Translations under genes and position numbers: made by a program
In this document: in pieces, positions 15,961 to 25,458 of the stretch
Layout: each line of letters opens with the position of its first letter
Position numbering within the stretch: position 1 is the first letter of the stretch
The notes under the pieces: generated by a model
What the model was told of the DNA's origin: nothing
The model's database searches: none
The model's input: the letters and a program-made list of their open reading frames with translations, nothing else
DNA from: Facklamia sp964471435
Lineage (GTDB): Bacteria > Bacillota > Bacilli > Lactobacillales > Aerococcaceae
Direction: 5' to 3'
Assembly: GCA_964471435.1 (NCBI GenBank)
Contig: CAYYGA010000003.1
Span: 1-64,000 of the forward strand
Length of the DNA stretch: 64,000 nucleotides

Positions 15961-17517
15961 ATGAAGTCACCCGAAACAAAAACGTTGATTGTCCGTTTAG
16001 TCGTAATCAGCAGTTTAATTATTCTCCAACTAACCTGGATGATGTCTTTGTTATCCGGATTAATGAATTATAGCTTTTGGTTGAATACGATTTTGACGAT
16101 TGCCTCCTTATTTGTTATTTTATATCTGTTTAATAAAGATGACAGTCCTGCTTATCGTCTATCTTGGATTATTTTGATAGCTCTCTTTCCCATTTTCGGT
16201 ACTTTATTTTATTTGTTTGCTGGAAATAAAAGACCCTTAAAAGGAATGGCAGATAAGATGCAAGAGCAGATGGATCGGCATGAGCATGACTTAATGGAAT
16301 TGCCCAATGCTCTGAGACATCTTCAGATACGTAATCCCCGGCTGGGGTCTATTGCCCAATATGTAAACGATATGGGCCATATGCCTGTCCATGCCGGTGT
16401 AGATATTGATTATTATCCTAATGGAGAATCGATGATGGAAGATTTATTGGAAGATCTGAGAAAGGCTGAATCTCATATTTTCTTAGAGTTTTTCATTGTT
16501 GAAGGCGGGGTAATGTTTGACGCAATCTTTGATGTATTAAAAGAAAGAGCAGCTGCGGGTGTAGATGTAAGGATTATGTATGATGATTTTGGCTGTTTGC
16601 TGCGTCTGCCTGAAGATTTTGTTGAGCAGATGGCTGCCTTCAATATCAAAGCTTTAAAATTTAATCCTGTTAAACCTATCGTTTCCTTGGTTTATAATAC
16701 AAGGAATCATCGAAAATATTTTATTATTGATGGAAAAATATCCTATACAGGTGGTCTTAATATAGCCGATGAGTATATTAATGAGATTGAACGCTTCGGC
16801 TATTGGAAAGATACCATGATTCGCATGGAAGGTGCTGCCAGCTGGAATCTTATGCAGTTATTTCTCACTCTTTGGAATGCTTTTATTCCGACGGAAGAAG
16901 ACTTTTCAATTTTACAAGATCAACAAACAAAGGGAAATTGCTGCAAGGAATTAGATCAACTCGATTCGAGTATTGGTTATGTACAGCCCTTTGGGGATTC
17001 TCCCTTAGACTTTGAGCCGCTGGGCGAGAATGTTTACCGTGAAATTTTAAATGCAGCGGAAAATTATGTTTATATTTATACTCCTTATTTGGTTATTTCA
17101 TACGAACTTCAAACTGCTATGACCTTGGCTGCTAAAAGAGGTGTGGACGTGCGCTTAATGACCCCAGGGATTCCTGATAAAAAATTAGTGTACCGTATTA
17201 CCAGGTCTTTTTACCGTCCGCTACTTGAAGGAGGGGTAAAAATTTATGAGTTTACTCCTGGATTTTTACATGCAAAATCTTTTGTCTCGGATGACCGAAT
17301 AGCGGTTGTAGGAACAATTAATTTAGACTATCGTTCGTTGTACCTGCATTTTGAAACAGCTACTCTTTTATATTATGATAATTCTATCATTGATATTAGA
17401 GATGATTTCTTAGCTACTCAAGAAAAGAGTACGATGATGGAAATTCATCACACACGCCGTAGTTTATTGAATAAGACAGTCGATGCTGTTTTAAGACTAT
17501 TAGCTCCTTTCGTATAA
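15961..17517 (+). CDS. cls: Cardiolipin synthase
   Basis: 518-residue membrane enzyme condensing two phosphatidylglycerols to cardiolipin and glycerol. There are two N-terminal membrane helices (about residues 10-35 and 40-60), then a PLDc_N-type segment (AYRLSWIILIALFPIFGTLFY). Two phospholipase D HKD motifs follow: NHRKYFIIDGKISYTGGLN and FLHAKSFVSDDRIAVVGTINLD. Length matches the family. GAGAGGAGG precedes ATG. It is single, followed by 150 bases containing the inverted repeat around the next promoter. Confidence 0.95.
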   Translation: MKSPETKTLIVRLVVISSLIILQLTWMMSLLSGLMNYSFWLNTILTIASLFVILYLFNKDDSPAYRLSWIILIALFPIFGTLFYLFAGNKRPLKGMADKMQEQMDRHEHDLMELPNALRHLQIRNPRLGSIAQYVNDMGHMPVHAGVDIDYYPNGESMMEDLLEDLRKAESHIFLEFFIVEGGVMFDAIFDVLKERAAAGVDVRIMYDDFGCLLRLPEDFVEQMAAFNIKALKFNPVKPIVSLVYNTRNHRKYFIIDGKISYTGGLNIADEYINEIERFGYWKDTMIRMEGAASWNLMQLFLTLWNAFIPTEEDFSILQDQQTKGNCCKELDQLDSSIGYVQPFGDSPLDFEPLGENVYREILNAAENYVYIYTPYLVISYELQTAMTLAAKRGVDVRLMTPGIPDKKLVYRITRSFYRPLLEGGVKIYEFTPGFLHAKSFVSDDRIAVVGTINLDYRSLYLHFETATLLYYDNSIIDIRDDFLATQEKSTMMEIHHTRRSLLNKTVDAVLRLLAPFV

Positions 17518-17599
17518 TCAGTTTTCTTTTTACAACTGGGTAACCATTTAAAAAAAGATAAGGCTTTAGACAATTGCTTAAGTAAAAGAATAACTTTTG

Positions 17600-17643
17600 A
17601 ATCACCAGCTTTCGTGTATAATGTATGATACGAACTGGTGATT
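17600..17643 (+). promoter_or_regulatory. Promoter -10 box inside an inverted repeat, before the deacetylase
   Basis: TATAAT (17617-17622) lies in the loop of a near-perfect inverted repeat: AATCACCAG and TTCGT on the left (17600-17614), ACGAA and CTGGTGATT on the right (17630-17643). There is one unpaired base on the left side. The right arm is followed by TTAT. It may double as a cls terminator or act as an operator. Confidence 0.5.
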
Positions 17644-17667
17644 TTATATGTTTGAGGTGAAAAGATA

Positions 17668-19053
17668 ATGGTTAGTCGTAAACAAATACATCAAAAAAAT
17701 GCTAATAAAACCTATTTAAATACTGTAACGGCTTATCTTAAGCTGGCTGTTTTGGGCTTCCTTGTTATTATAGTATTCCTTGTCATACCTATTAAATATT
17801 CACAAGCTCATTTTGAAGCACAAGAAGAAGTTGGACAAGTTTATCAAAGCCAAGAATGGGATTATTTAAAGAGTCAAACAGAAGAAGCTGACATAGAAGC
17901 TGTTCAACAAAGAGTTGATCAAATCTTTTCTTTTTATCCCTCTGTTAAAAAAGTAACTTATAATAGGGCGTTGGAGCAGGCCCATCAAAAGTTAGTTCTG
18001 GAAGATCAACTGAATAATCTGTTCGTTAAAACTGAAAATAACCAAGATCAGAACTCACATTTAATTTTAAAAGAGGATCTAAGCCAAGAAGAACTGTCTA
18101 TTATAAAAAATGGAGTAGAGGATTTGCCGCATGATTCAATGCGCCTGGAGGCAGAGAGAGTTCTAGTTGAAGTAGAAAATCTGCTGATTCGTATTGAAAG
18201 GACTCAAGCCGGCATTGAGCAGTTACCGGCTGAAATTCAAGCAGTAGAAGAAATCAATGCCTTATCCCAACAGGTAGTAAAGTTCGAAGAAGAGCTGTCA
18301 AATTTAGATAATCAAGCACAGATAGAATCCCTCTCACGCCAACTGCTGGAAAAAACAACTCTTCTCAGCCAAGAGCTGCAAGAAATTGTAACTGAAGAAA
18401 CTGCAGCAGCTGTCGACACAGAACTGGTTTTCCAAAGTTATCTTTTTAGTGAACAGTTAGATGGTACGGTGGCAGATACCCGTAAATTATTTTCTCTTAC
18501 TTTTGATGACGGACCTAATCTTGAATATACACCTGAAGTGCTCGATATTTTAGATAAATATCAAATTAAAGCAACCTTTTTTTTATTGGGACAACAAGTA
18601 GAAAATTATCCTGAACTTGCACAGGAAATAGTAGCAAGGGGCCATTTGATTGGTAATCATTCCTATGACCATCCCGATTATGAAACCCTGACAGATGAAG
18701 AAATATTGGAAGATTTTACTAAAACACAGGATATTATTGAAGAAGTTACACAAATTAGACCGGTTATTTACCGGACACCTTATGGGGGCGGCGGAGGCCG
18801 AGTAGTTCGTTTACTTGAAGGAGCAACATCCGTTATTTGGAATGTAGATTCTGAGGATTGGTTGAGTCGAAACAGCCAGACAATTTATGAAAAAGTAATG
18901 GATGAGCTTCAACCCAAGACCCTGCTCTTAATGCATGATTCCCATGAGGCGGTTGTCCCTGCTTTAGAAATCTTAATTCCAGTATTAAAAGAAGAAGGTT
19001 ATGTGTTTGTGGACCCTTTAGAAATAGGGTATGATTTTTTGTTCTTTGAATAG
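17668..19053 (+). CDS. Membrane-anchored polysaccharide (peptidoglycan) deacetylase
   Basis: 461 residues. There is one N-terminal membrane helix (LAVLGFLVIIVFLVIPI, ~27-45), then a long helical, coiled-coil-like extracellular stalk rich in Gln/Glu (~50-250), then a C-terminal NodB domain. NodB motifs are LTFDDGP, GNHSYDHPDYETL (metal histidines), YRTPYGGGGGRV and LLLMHDSHE. It probably removes N-acetyl groups from peptidoglycan GlcNAc (PgdA-like), giving lysozyme resistance; the substrate is inferred from the family. GAGGTGA precedes ATG. Confidence 0.88.
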   Translation: MVSRKQIHQKNANKTYLNTVTAYLKLAVLGFLVIIVFLVIPIKYSQAHFEAQEEVGQVYQSQEWDYLKSQTEEADIEAVQQRVDQIFSFYPSVKKVTYNRALEQAHQKLVLEDQLNNLFVKTENNQDQNSHLILKEDLSQEELSIIKNGVEDLPHDSMRLEAERVLVEVENLLIRIERTQAGIEQLPAEIQAVEEINALSQQVVKFEEELSNLDNQAQIESLSRQLLEKTTLLSQELQEIVTEETAAAVDTELVFQSYLFSEQLDGTVADTRKLFSLTFDDGPNLEYTPEVLDILDKYQIKATFFLLGQQVENYPELAQEIVARGHLIGNHSYDHPDYETLTDEEILEDFTKTQDIIEEVTQIRPVIYRTPYGGGGGRVVRLLEGATSVIWNVDSEDWLSRNSQTIYEKVMDELQPKTLLLMHDSHEAVVPALEILIPVLKEEGYVFVDPLEIGYDFLFFE

Positions 19054-19142
19054 AATTCAGGCTTACAAGTTAGACCAATAATAAAAGGTTCGCTATAATA
19101 AGAGTAAGGTAGTTTGACAGTAAAAGGGAAAGAGGTGAAGAG

Positions 19143-20438
19143 ATGGATAAATTAAAATTTAATGATTCAATTAAAATATTCGATAGTTTAATTCAAGAGA
19201 AAATTACTTCCGATCCCCAATTATTGGATATTTTAGATTTAAATGGTGAGCAACTCACTTATTATTTTGAAGAAGAGTTAATTGAAAATCCTTTTGTGGA
19301 ATTTGAGTATCCGATTGAAGCCAAGGTGGGGAATCTTAAGAAGAATCATATTCACGGCGGCGGTAAACTATTAGATCCTCAAAGTCCGAGTGTGGCTCAT
19401 AATTTATTAACTTTTATTTATGAACAAATTATGCTGTACCGTGAAACACCAATCCGAGATACAATGCTGTTGTTAGTGGATTATATGGATGAAAAAGGAT
19501 ATATACCCTATACCTATCAGGAGTTATCTCAAAAGCTGGACATCGATCCAATGGTTGTTTTAGATGCAGTTACTTTATTACAGCAAATGGAGCCGGCGGG
19601 CATAGCTGCCTATGATTTAAAAGAGTGTTTAATGCTTCAAACAGAGCAGGATCCTCATGCACCCGCAGTTGCCTATTACTTATTGGAGACTTTTTTTGAA
19701 GAGCTAACGCAGGAAGATTACACTGAGATAAAAGAAAAAACAAATCTTTCAATGGAAGAAATTCAAACCTGTGTTAACTATTACCATACATTAAGACCTT
19801 CACCTGCCAGCCTTTTTGAACGTCCATCAAGGATTAATTCGATACCGGACGTAAAAGTCGTGATTGAAGGAAATGAAGTGCAGATTAGATTTAACCGACA
19901 GTATTATCCTCGTTTAAGCTTTAATCAAACATACTTTAATGAAATGCTGGAAAAAAAGGATGAGAGTCTAAATGAATATATTTTACCTCATCATCAAAAT
20001 TTTCTATCATTAGTAGATGCTTTACGTATTCGCGAGGAGTTAATCACTGAAGTTGCCAAAGCAATAGTGGTTGCCCAAAAAGATTTTTTTGCAGGTGAGG
20101 GTAAAGACATAGCACCTTTACTGCTTAAAGATATAGCAGCACGCATGCGTTTATCGGAAGCGATAGTGCGGTTTATTGTGATGAATAAGAATTTATCTTT
20201 CAATAATGTTGTTTATGCTTTTACAGACTTTATTAATGTCACGGCTAAAATTGGACGCAGCGGCTTGTCTGCTTTAAATGTAAAAAATTCAATCCGTGAA
20301 TTAATTCAAGCGCAGCCTGATATTACGAACACAGAGATTAAAGAAAGTTTAGCTGAAGATAAAATTATGATTAGTGAACACTTGGTAGTGCGATACCGGC
20401 ATTCTATTGAAAAAGAGAATCAAACGGAGATGCCTTAA
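19143..20438 (+). CDS. rpoN: RNA polymerase sigma-54 factor, divergent
   Basis: 431 residues. Region I-like N-terminus (KIFDSLIQEKITSD... ELIENPFVEFE), followed by the core-binding domain (LRPSPASLFE, IPDVKVVIEGNEVQIRFN, LSFNQTYFNEML). The DNA-binding region is eroded. The PLLLKDIAARMRLSEAIVR stretch lacks the HESTVSR signature. The RpoN box (consensus ARRTVAKYRE) reads SEHLVVRYRH at about residues 411-420. Sigma-54 in this order usually serves PTS operons through LevR-type activators; none is in the window. AAAGAGGTG precedes ATG. Family membership is clear; activity is uncertain. Confidence 0.85.
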   Translation: MDKLKFNDSIKIFDSLIQEKITSDPQLLDILDLNGEQLTYYFEEELIENPFVEFEYPIEAKVGNLKKNHIHGGGKLLDPQSPSVAHNLLTFIYEQIMLYRETPIRDTMLLLVDYMDEKGYIPYTYQELSQKLDIDPMVVLDAVTLLQQMEPAGIAAYDLKECLMLQTEQDPHAPAVAYYLLETFFEELTQEDYTEIKEKTNLSMEEIQTCVNYYHTLRPSPASLFERPSRINSIPDVKVVIEGNEVQIRFNRQYYPRLSFNQTYFNEMLEKKDESLNEYILPHHQNFLSLVDALRIREELITEVAKAIVVAQKDFFAGEGKDIAPLLLKDIAARMRLSEAIVRFIVMNKNLSFNNVVYAFTDFINVTAKIGRSGLSALNVKNSIRELIQAQPDITNTEIKESLAEDKIMISEHLVVRYRHSIEKENQTEMP

Positions 20439-20453
20439 TTTACTTCGAATAAA

Positions 20454-20528
20454 AAAACCGGGAAACACCCCCCTTTACTTATTATCTGTCTAGGCAGACA
20501 ATTAGCAAAGAGGGAGTTTCTCGGTTTT
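20454..20528. terminator. Long shared terminator between rpoN and the secreted protein gene
   Basis: The outer stem pairs AAAACCG-GAAAC (20454-20466) with GTTTC-CGGTTTT (20516-20528), with one mismatch. An inner hairpin, TGTCT/AGACA-like, lies around 20486-20501. A's before and T's after suit both directions; the flanking genes converge. Confidence 0.75.
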
Positions 20529-20535
20529 ATATTAT

Positions 20536-21210
20536 TTAATTAGCAGGCAATTCATAGTAAAAGAAGGAGTGGGCTGAATTAATCAAATGCATGGGAAGCA
20601 GCTCATCCGTATCTTCATTATAATAGGCTAAAAGAACCAGGCGGTTACCTAACTCAGTTAAAGCCAGGTTTAACAGCCGGGTATCGTTATCTTCCGCTAG
20701 TTCTTCTGCTTGACTGTAAGTTATCGGTACGATAAGACGAGGAACATAAACAGTTGTTTCTCCCATCTCAAGTTTTACCTGATCGATAGATGTATTCAGT
20801 TGATCAAGATCTTCATCTAATTGGATAAAATCTTGGATTTTGTCTAAGGAAGTCTGAGGAATTTCTTTAAAATTGGCTTCTCTTTCTTCTTTGGTGAGTT
20901 GTTCTTGAAAATATTTTGCGACTTCCGTGTTAATATCTTCTGGAACTCCCTCAGGTAATGTTAAAAGAGGAAAAGAGGAATCTCCAATGATTTTCTCATT
21001 TAAAAATTCACCGTAGGAATCAGATACAGCCGGCTTAGAGTCCTCCGAAATATTTGAAGCCTGCGCGACAAGAGAGCTTGTTATCTTGGGTTTACTTAAT
21101 TCTACAGGGGTTAAATTATTTGCCTGGCTGGAATTGGTGGTTGAATAATGAGTTGAAAGGCCGCTTGATAGTAAGAGGCTGGTTGTAATTAATAAAATAT
21201 TTTTTTTCAT
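20536..21210 (-). CDS. Secreted protein of unknown function
   Basis: 224 residues on the minus strand. The signal peptide is MKKNILLITTSLLLSSGLSTH..., with cleavage near SSQA|NN, then a Ser/Thr-rich spacer and a mixed alpha/beta domain of about 150 residues (SFPLLTLPEGVPEDINTEVA, GETTVYVPRLIVPITYSQ, LLALYYNE-like strand near the end). No catalytic motif, repeat or anchor is seen and I do not recognise the family. It is transcribed alone and diverges from the ABC exporter pair. AAGGAG precedes its ATG on the minus strand. Confidence 0.75.
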   Translation of the reverse strand: MKKNILLITTSLLLSSGLSTHYSTTNSSQANNLTPVELSKPKITSSLVAQASNISEDSKPAVSDSYGEFLNEKIIGDSSFPLLTLPEGVPEDINTEVAKYFQEQLTKEEREANFKEIPQTSLDKIQDFIQLDEDLDQLNTSIDQVKLEMGETTVYVPRLIVPITYSQAEELAEDNDTRLLNLALTELGNRLVLLAYYNEDTDELLPMHLINSAHSFFYYELPAN

Positions 21211-21356
21211 AATATCTCCTTACTAAAAATCCTTGCACTAGTATAACAAAATCTTATACCAAAATGATAACAAATAGATAACAAATCTTAATCATTGCAA
21301 GAAATTCAATAAATTTCTATAATTAATGAGATAAATAAAAAGACAAGGGGAAAACC

Positions 21357-23498
21357 ATGAACCATCTATTAAAACAGTTGCGCTCACACTGGGTGTGGGT
21401 GCTTATCATTGTGCTGGCACATATAGTACAAGCATATACAATCCTTTTACTACCTTCTTATACGTCCGATTTGGTGGATGTGGGTATTCAAAATCGGGGC
21501 TACGAGTACTCTGTTCCTTATCAATTATCTTCTCCCGGCTATCAAGTGCTGGCTTCGGTCATAGAAAATGAAGAGGTAAATTTAGCTGACATCTATCGTC
21601 AAAATGATGAAGGATATTATGTATTAAGCAGTGAAATAGCAAATGCTGAAAATCAGCTGAGAGAATTAGATCAGTATTTTGTAGAACCCATGGCTGTTTT
21701 AGGCCAGCTGCAAAATGAACAGTCCGTCTCTACTCTTCCCCAAGCGCGTGAACTGGTAACAGCAACCACAGATGCTTACGGTGAAGCGACGGTTCATAAT
21801 CAAGCAGTACAGGCTGCCTTAGTTGAATATGATCAAACCGGCTATCCAACAGTCGACCATCAAATGAGCTACCTTTGGTCGAAGGGAGGCGCCATGTTAA
21901 TTATAGCGGTTTTAAGTTTTCTGGCTGCCATTGTTGCATTTTACTTAGCGTCTCGTGTCGGTGCACGCATAGGTTTTGATCTGAGAAGAGATGTGTTTGA
22001 CAGAGTACTGCAGTTTTCTCAAAAGGAAATGAATGAGTTTTCTACCGCTACACTCATTACCCGTACTACCAATGATATACAACAAATTCAGTTAATTTTA
22101 ACTATAACCCTCCGAGCTATTATTTTTGCACCTCTTTTAGCAGTTGGAGGAATTATTTATGTGATGCAGACTCAATCAAGTATGTCATGGATCATTTTAT
22201 TGGCTGTTATTCTGATTATTATATTGGTAGGTATTTTATTATATATTACCATGCCGCGCTTTAGAATATTACAAAACCTCGTGGACCGTTTAAATTTAAT
22301 TGCAAGAGAAATACTTACGGGACTCCAGGTCGTCCGAGCTTTCGGTAAACAGGAACATGAAACCGAGAGGTTCAGGATTGCCAACATCGATCTTTATGAT
22401 ACTTATTTGATGATAAGTAGAACAATGTCAGTTATGCTTCCATTGATGTTATTGTTGGCTAATGGAATTTCTGTTTTGATTGTTTGGATTGGGTCGCGCC
22501 ATATTGCCAATGGAACCATGCAGGTTGGGGAAATGATGGCTTTTATTACTTATACTTTACAAGTAATTTTTGGCTTCTTAAACTTTTCTTTGATGTCTAT
22601 GCAAATTCCGCGAGCTGTTATTTCTGCTCGCCGGGTCGAGGAAGTAATCATTACACCCTTGAGTGTAGACGAACCATTGAACCCGCAAATCATCGAACAG
22701 CCTAAAGGCCAAGTGCGTTTTGAAAATGTATCCTTCAGTTTTGAAGAAGCAAATGAAAATGCATTAGAAAATATTAGCTTTGTGGCTGAGCCAGGTGAAA
22801 CAACTGCAATTATTGGAAGTACTGGTTCGGGTAAAAGTACTATTTTTAATCTGCTTCTACGCTTTTTTGATGTAAATGAAGGAAAAATTACCATTGATGG
22901 GATAGATATCCGTCAGCTCTCTTCAAGACAGCTGCGTGATATGATAGGCTATGTACCGCAAAAAGGGATTTTATTTTCTGGAACGATTGAATCGAACATT
23001 GCTTACGGTAATCAGTCAATCACTGAAGCAGAAATGAAAAGAGCTGCTCGTATCGCTCATGCTGAAGAGTTTATTGTAGAAAAACCTGCCCGATTCCAAG
23101 CTCCAATATCGCAAGGAGGGTCCAATGTTTCCGGCGGTCAAAAACAACGTCTTTCGATAGCCCGGGCGATTGCAAAAAATCCTAACATTTTCCTGTTTGA
23201 CGATAGTTTTTCAGCACTCGATTATCGTACAGATGCTTCTTTACGTCAGGTTTTAAATGAAGAGATTCAAGAAGCAACTAAAATTATTATTGCCCAACGG
23301 GTCAGTACTATTTTAGAAGCGGAAAAAATTATTGTCTTGGATGAAGGACGAATTGATGGGATTGGAACTCATCAGGAGCTGATGAGCACGTCTTCGGTAT
23401 ATCAAGAGATCGCTCGTTCACAGTTATCTTCAGCTGAACTCCAGGCAAAGGCAAAAAGAGATGCTGTACAGTTCAATCAATTAGGATGGGAGGGATAA
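21357..23498 (+). CDS. ABC exporter half-transporter with extracellular insert (degenerate-site subunit)
   Basis: 713 residues: membrane domain then nucleotide-binding domain. After the first membrane helix there is an unusually long extracytoplasmic insert (~40-175, helical, Gln/Glu/Tyr-rich) before the second helix. The NBD has Walker A GSTGSGKST and signature NVSGGQKQRLS. In Walker B (FLFDDSFSALD) the usual catalytic Glu is Asp, typical of the non-hydrolysing half of heterodimeric exporters such as TM287/288, BmrCD or LmrCD. It is followed one base after its stop by the partner gene, so the two are translationally coupled. Substrate is unknown; multidrug, lipid or peptide export is possible. 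Confidence 0.9.
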   Translation: MNHLLKQLRSHWVWVLIIVLAHIVQAYTILLLPSYTSDLVDVGIQNRGYEYSVPYQLSSPGYQVLASVIENEEVNLADIYRQNDEGYYVLSSEIANAENQLRELDQYFVEPMAVLGQLQNEQSVSTLPQARELVTATTDAYGEATVHNQAVQAALVEYDQTGYPTVDHQMSYLWSKGGAMLIIAVLSFLAAIVAFYLASRVGARIGFDLRRDVFDRVLQFSQKEMNEFSTATLITRTTNDIQQIQLILTITLRAIIFAPLLAVGGIIYVMQTQSSMSWIILLAVILIIILVGILLYITMPRFRILQNLVDRLNLIAREILTGLQVVRAFGKQEHETERFRIANIDLYDTYLMISRTMSVMLPLMLLLANGISVLIVWIGSRHIANGTMQVGEMMAFITYTLQVIFGFLNFSLMSMQIPRAVISARRVEEVIITPLSVDEPLNPQIIEQPKGQVRFENVSFSFEEANENALENISFVAEPGETTAIIGSTGSGKSTIFNLLLRFFDVNEGKITIDGIDIRQLSSRQLRDMIGYVPQKGILFSGTIESNIAYGNQSITEAEMKRAARIAHAEEFIVEKPARFQAPISQGGSNVSGGQKQRLSIARAIAKNPNIFLFDDSFSALDYRTDASLRQVLNEEIQEATKIIIAQRVSTILEAEKIIVLDEGRIDGIGTHQELMSTSSVYQEIARSQLSSAELQAKAKRDAVQFNQLGWEG

Positions 23499-23499
23499 T

Positions 23500-25308
23500 A
23501 TGGCCCAACGAACACCTTATGTAAATAAAAAGCCGGTAAATATGGCAGCCACTTTTAAACGTATTATTAAAGAATTGATGGTACATAAATGGATGATGAC
23601 TATCGTTCTTGGATCTACTTTCCTTTCCACTGTACTTAGTATTTTTGGTCCGGCAATGTTAGGTCGGGCTACAACGGAACTATTTAATGGCATTATGCGT
23701 CAAATTCAAGGAACCGGAGAAGTCGATTTTGAAGTAATAGGTCGAATCCTCTTGATTGCACTCAGTTTATATGTAGCTTCTGCTTTATTTGGAATGCTGC
23801 AAGGCTTTGTAATGAGCACTGTAGTTGAAGAAGTTGTGTTTAAATTACGTCAGCAGTTGATGCGTAAGATTCATCATATGCCTATGGCCTACTTTGAATC
23901 CCAGCCTTATGGAGAAGTCCTGTCGCGGTTAACTAACGATATTGATACTGTAGCCAATTCTTTAGGTCAAAGTGTCACTCAATTGATGACTGCACTCTTA
24001 ACCCTAATAGGGGTAGCAGCTATTATGCTGTCTATGAATGTCATCTTAGCTTTGGTCGTTATTTTACTGGTCCCTATTTCTTATTTTGTCATGCGTATTA
24101 TTTTGAATAACTCGCAAAAATATTTTAATTTACAACAAGAGTCTTTAGGTGTTATCAATGGCCAGGTCGAAGAAGTATATGCCGGACAGCCGATTGTTAA
24201 AGCTTTTAATCAAGAACCGAGAACAATGTCAGAGTTTGAGAAGGTAAACAAAGAATTAGAAGCTTCCGCTTGGAAATCTCAATTCTTTTCAGGTATTATG
24301 TTTCCTTTTGTGCGGTTTTTAGGCTATTTAGGTTATGTTGCGGTAGTGATTATAGGTGCCTTCATGGTTATAAGAGGCAGTTTGACTGTTGGAGGAATTC
24401 AAGCCTTTTCTCAATACGTTACACGCTTTACCGTCCCTATCACTCAATTGTCACAAATTGTCACTATGCTTCAAACAATGGCAGCCGCAGGTGAACGGGT
24501 GTTTGAGTTGTTAGATGAGGAAGAAGAAGATCAAACCAGTGGGGTAGCCTTAGAAGTGGAACAGGTCAAAGGAAAAGTAGAATTTGATCAAGTGAGTTTT
24601 GGTTATCATAAAAACCAATTGATTATTCAAAACTTTAGTGCTCAAGTAAAACCAGGTGAAAAGGTAGCCTTGGTAGGACCCACAGGAGCAGGTAAATCCA
24701 CGATTGTTAAACTTTTGATGCGCTTTTATGATGTTGACCATGGAGAAATCCGAATTGATGGGCGCCCAGTGAATCAATACAGCCGCCAGTCTTATCAACA
24801 AATGATGGCGATGGTATTGCAGGATACGTGGTTATATAATGAGACAATAATGGAGAATATCCGCTACGGTCGAAAAGATGCCAGTGATGAAGAGGTAATT
24901 CAAGCTGCAAAGTCTGCGCGCGTCTATCATTACATACAACAACTTCCAAAAGGCTTTGATTTTATTTTAAATGAGGAAGCGACAAATATTTCCCAAGGAC
25001 AAAAGCAACTTTTAACAATTGCCCGTGCCATTTTAGCCGATCGACCGGTTTTAATTTTAGATGAAGCGACTTCTTCAGTTGATACAAGAACAGAGATATT
25101 GATTCAAGAAGCCATGGATAATTTAATGAAGGGTAGAACAAGTTTTGTGATTGCTCACCGGTTGTCTACTATCCGTGATTCTGATTTAATCCTTTATATG
25201 GAAGACGGTGATATTGTAGAACAAGGGAATCATGAAGAATTAATGGCTGTTAACGGGCGTTATGCCAACCTTTATAACAGCCAGTTTGCTACTGATTTAG
25301 CTTCTTAA
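23500..25308 (+). CDS. ABC exporter half-transporter (catalytic subunit)
   Basis: 602 residues. Six membrane helices are followed by an NBD with Walker A GPTGAGKST, Q-loop VLQDTWLYN, signature NISQGQKQLLT and a canonical Walker B with catalytic Glu, LILDEATSSVDTR; the H-loop is VIAHRLST. The signature has Gln where Gly-Gly is usual (SQGQ instead of SGGQ). That fits the pairing rule in which the degenerate site uses the altered signature of this subunit. It forms a heterodimer with the preceding gene. There is no insert between helices 1 and 2. Confidence 0.92.
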   Translation: MAQRTPYVNKKPVNMAATFKRIIKELMVHKWMMTIVLGSTFLSTVLSIFGPAMLGRATTELFNGIMRQIQGTGEVDFEVIGRILLIALSLYVASALFGMLQGFVMSTVVEEVVFKLRQQLMRKIHHMPMAYFESQPYGEVLSRLTNDIDTVANSLGQSVTQLMTALLTLIGVAAIMLSMNVILALVVILLVPISYFVMRIILNNSQKYFNLQQESLGVINGQVEEVYAGQPIVKAFNQEPRTMSEFEKVNKELEASAWKSQFFSGIMFPFVRFLGYLGYVAVVIIGAFMVIRGSLTVGGIQAFSQYVTRFTVPITQLSQIVTMLQTMAAAGERVFELLDEEEEDQTSGVALEVEQVKGKVEFDQVSFGYHKNQLIIQNFSAQVKPGEKVALVGPTGAGKSTIVKLLMRFYDVDHGEIRIDGRPVNQYSRQSYQQMMAMVLQDTWLYNETIMENIRYGRKDASDEEVIQAAKSARVYHYIQQLPKGFDFILNEEATNISQGQKQLLTIARAILADRPVLILDEATSSVDTRTEILIQEAMDNLMKGRTSFVIAHRLSTIRDSDLILYMEDGDIVEQGNHEELMAVNGRYANLYNSQFATDLAS

Positions 25309-25339
25309 GGATAATTATTAAAAGGTAGTGAGAATCATT

Positions 25340-25368
25340 TTGACATTTTTCTCAGCTTGACTTACTAT
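25340..25368 (+). promoter_or_regulatory. Promoter of ilvE
   Basis: TTGACA (25340-25345) and TACTAT (25363-25368) are 17 bases apart. It leaves a leader of about 85 bases that includes the hairpin at 25408-25431. Confidence 0.6.
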
Positions 25369-25407
25369 AAACCTACTCATATGACATAAGTTAAGATCAG
25401 ACGATAT

Positions 25408-25435
25408 AACCAAGCCGCTTTGGGCTTGGTTTAAT
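25408..25435 (+). terminator. Hairpin in the ilvE leader
   Basis: A 9-bp perfect stem (25408-25416 with 25423-25431) with a 6-base loop is followed by TAATTCAT. The T-run is poor. It could be the exporter's terminator or a weak attenuator, because it lies downstream of the likely ilvE promoter. Confidence 0.45.
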
Positions 25436-25458
25436 TCATATAGAAGAAGAGGGATGGC

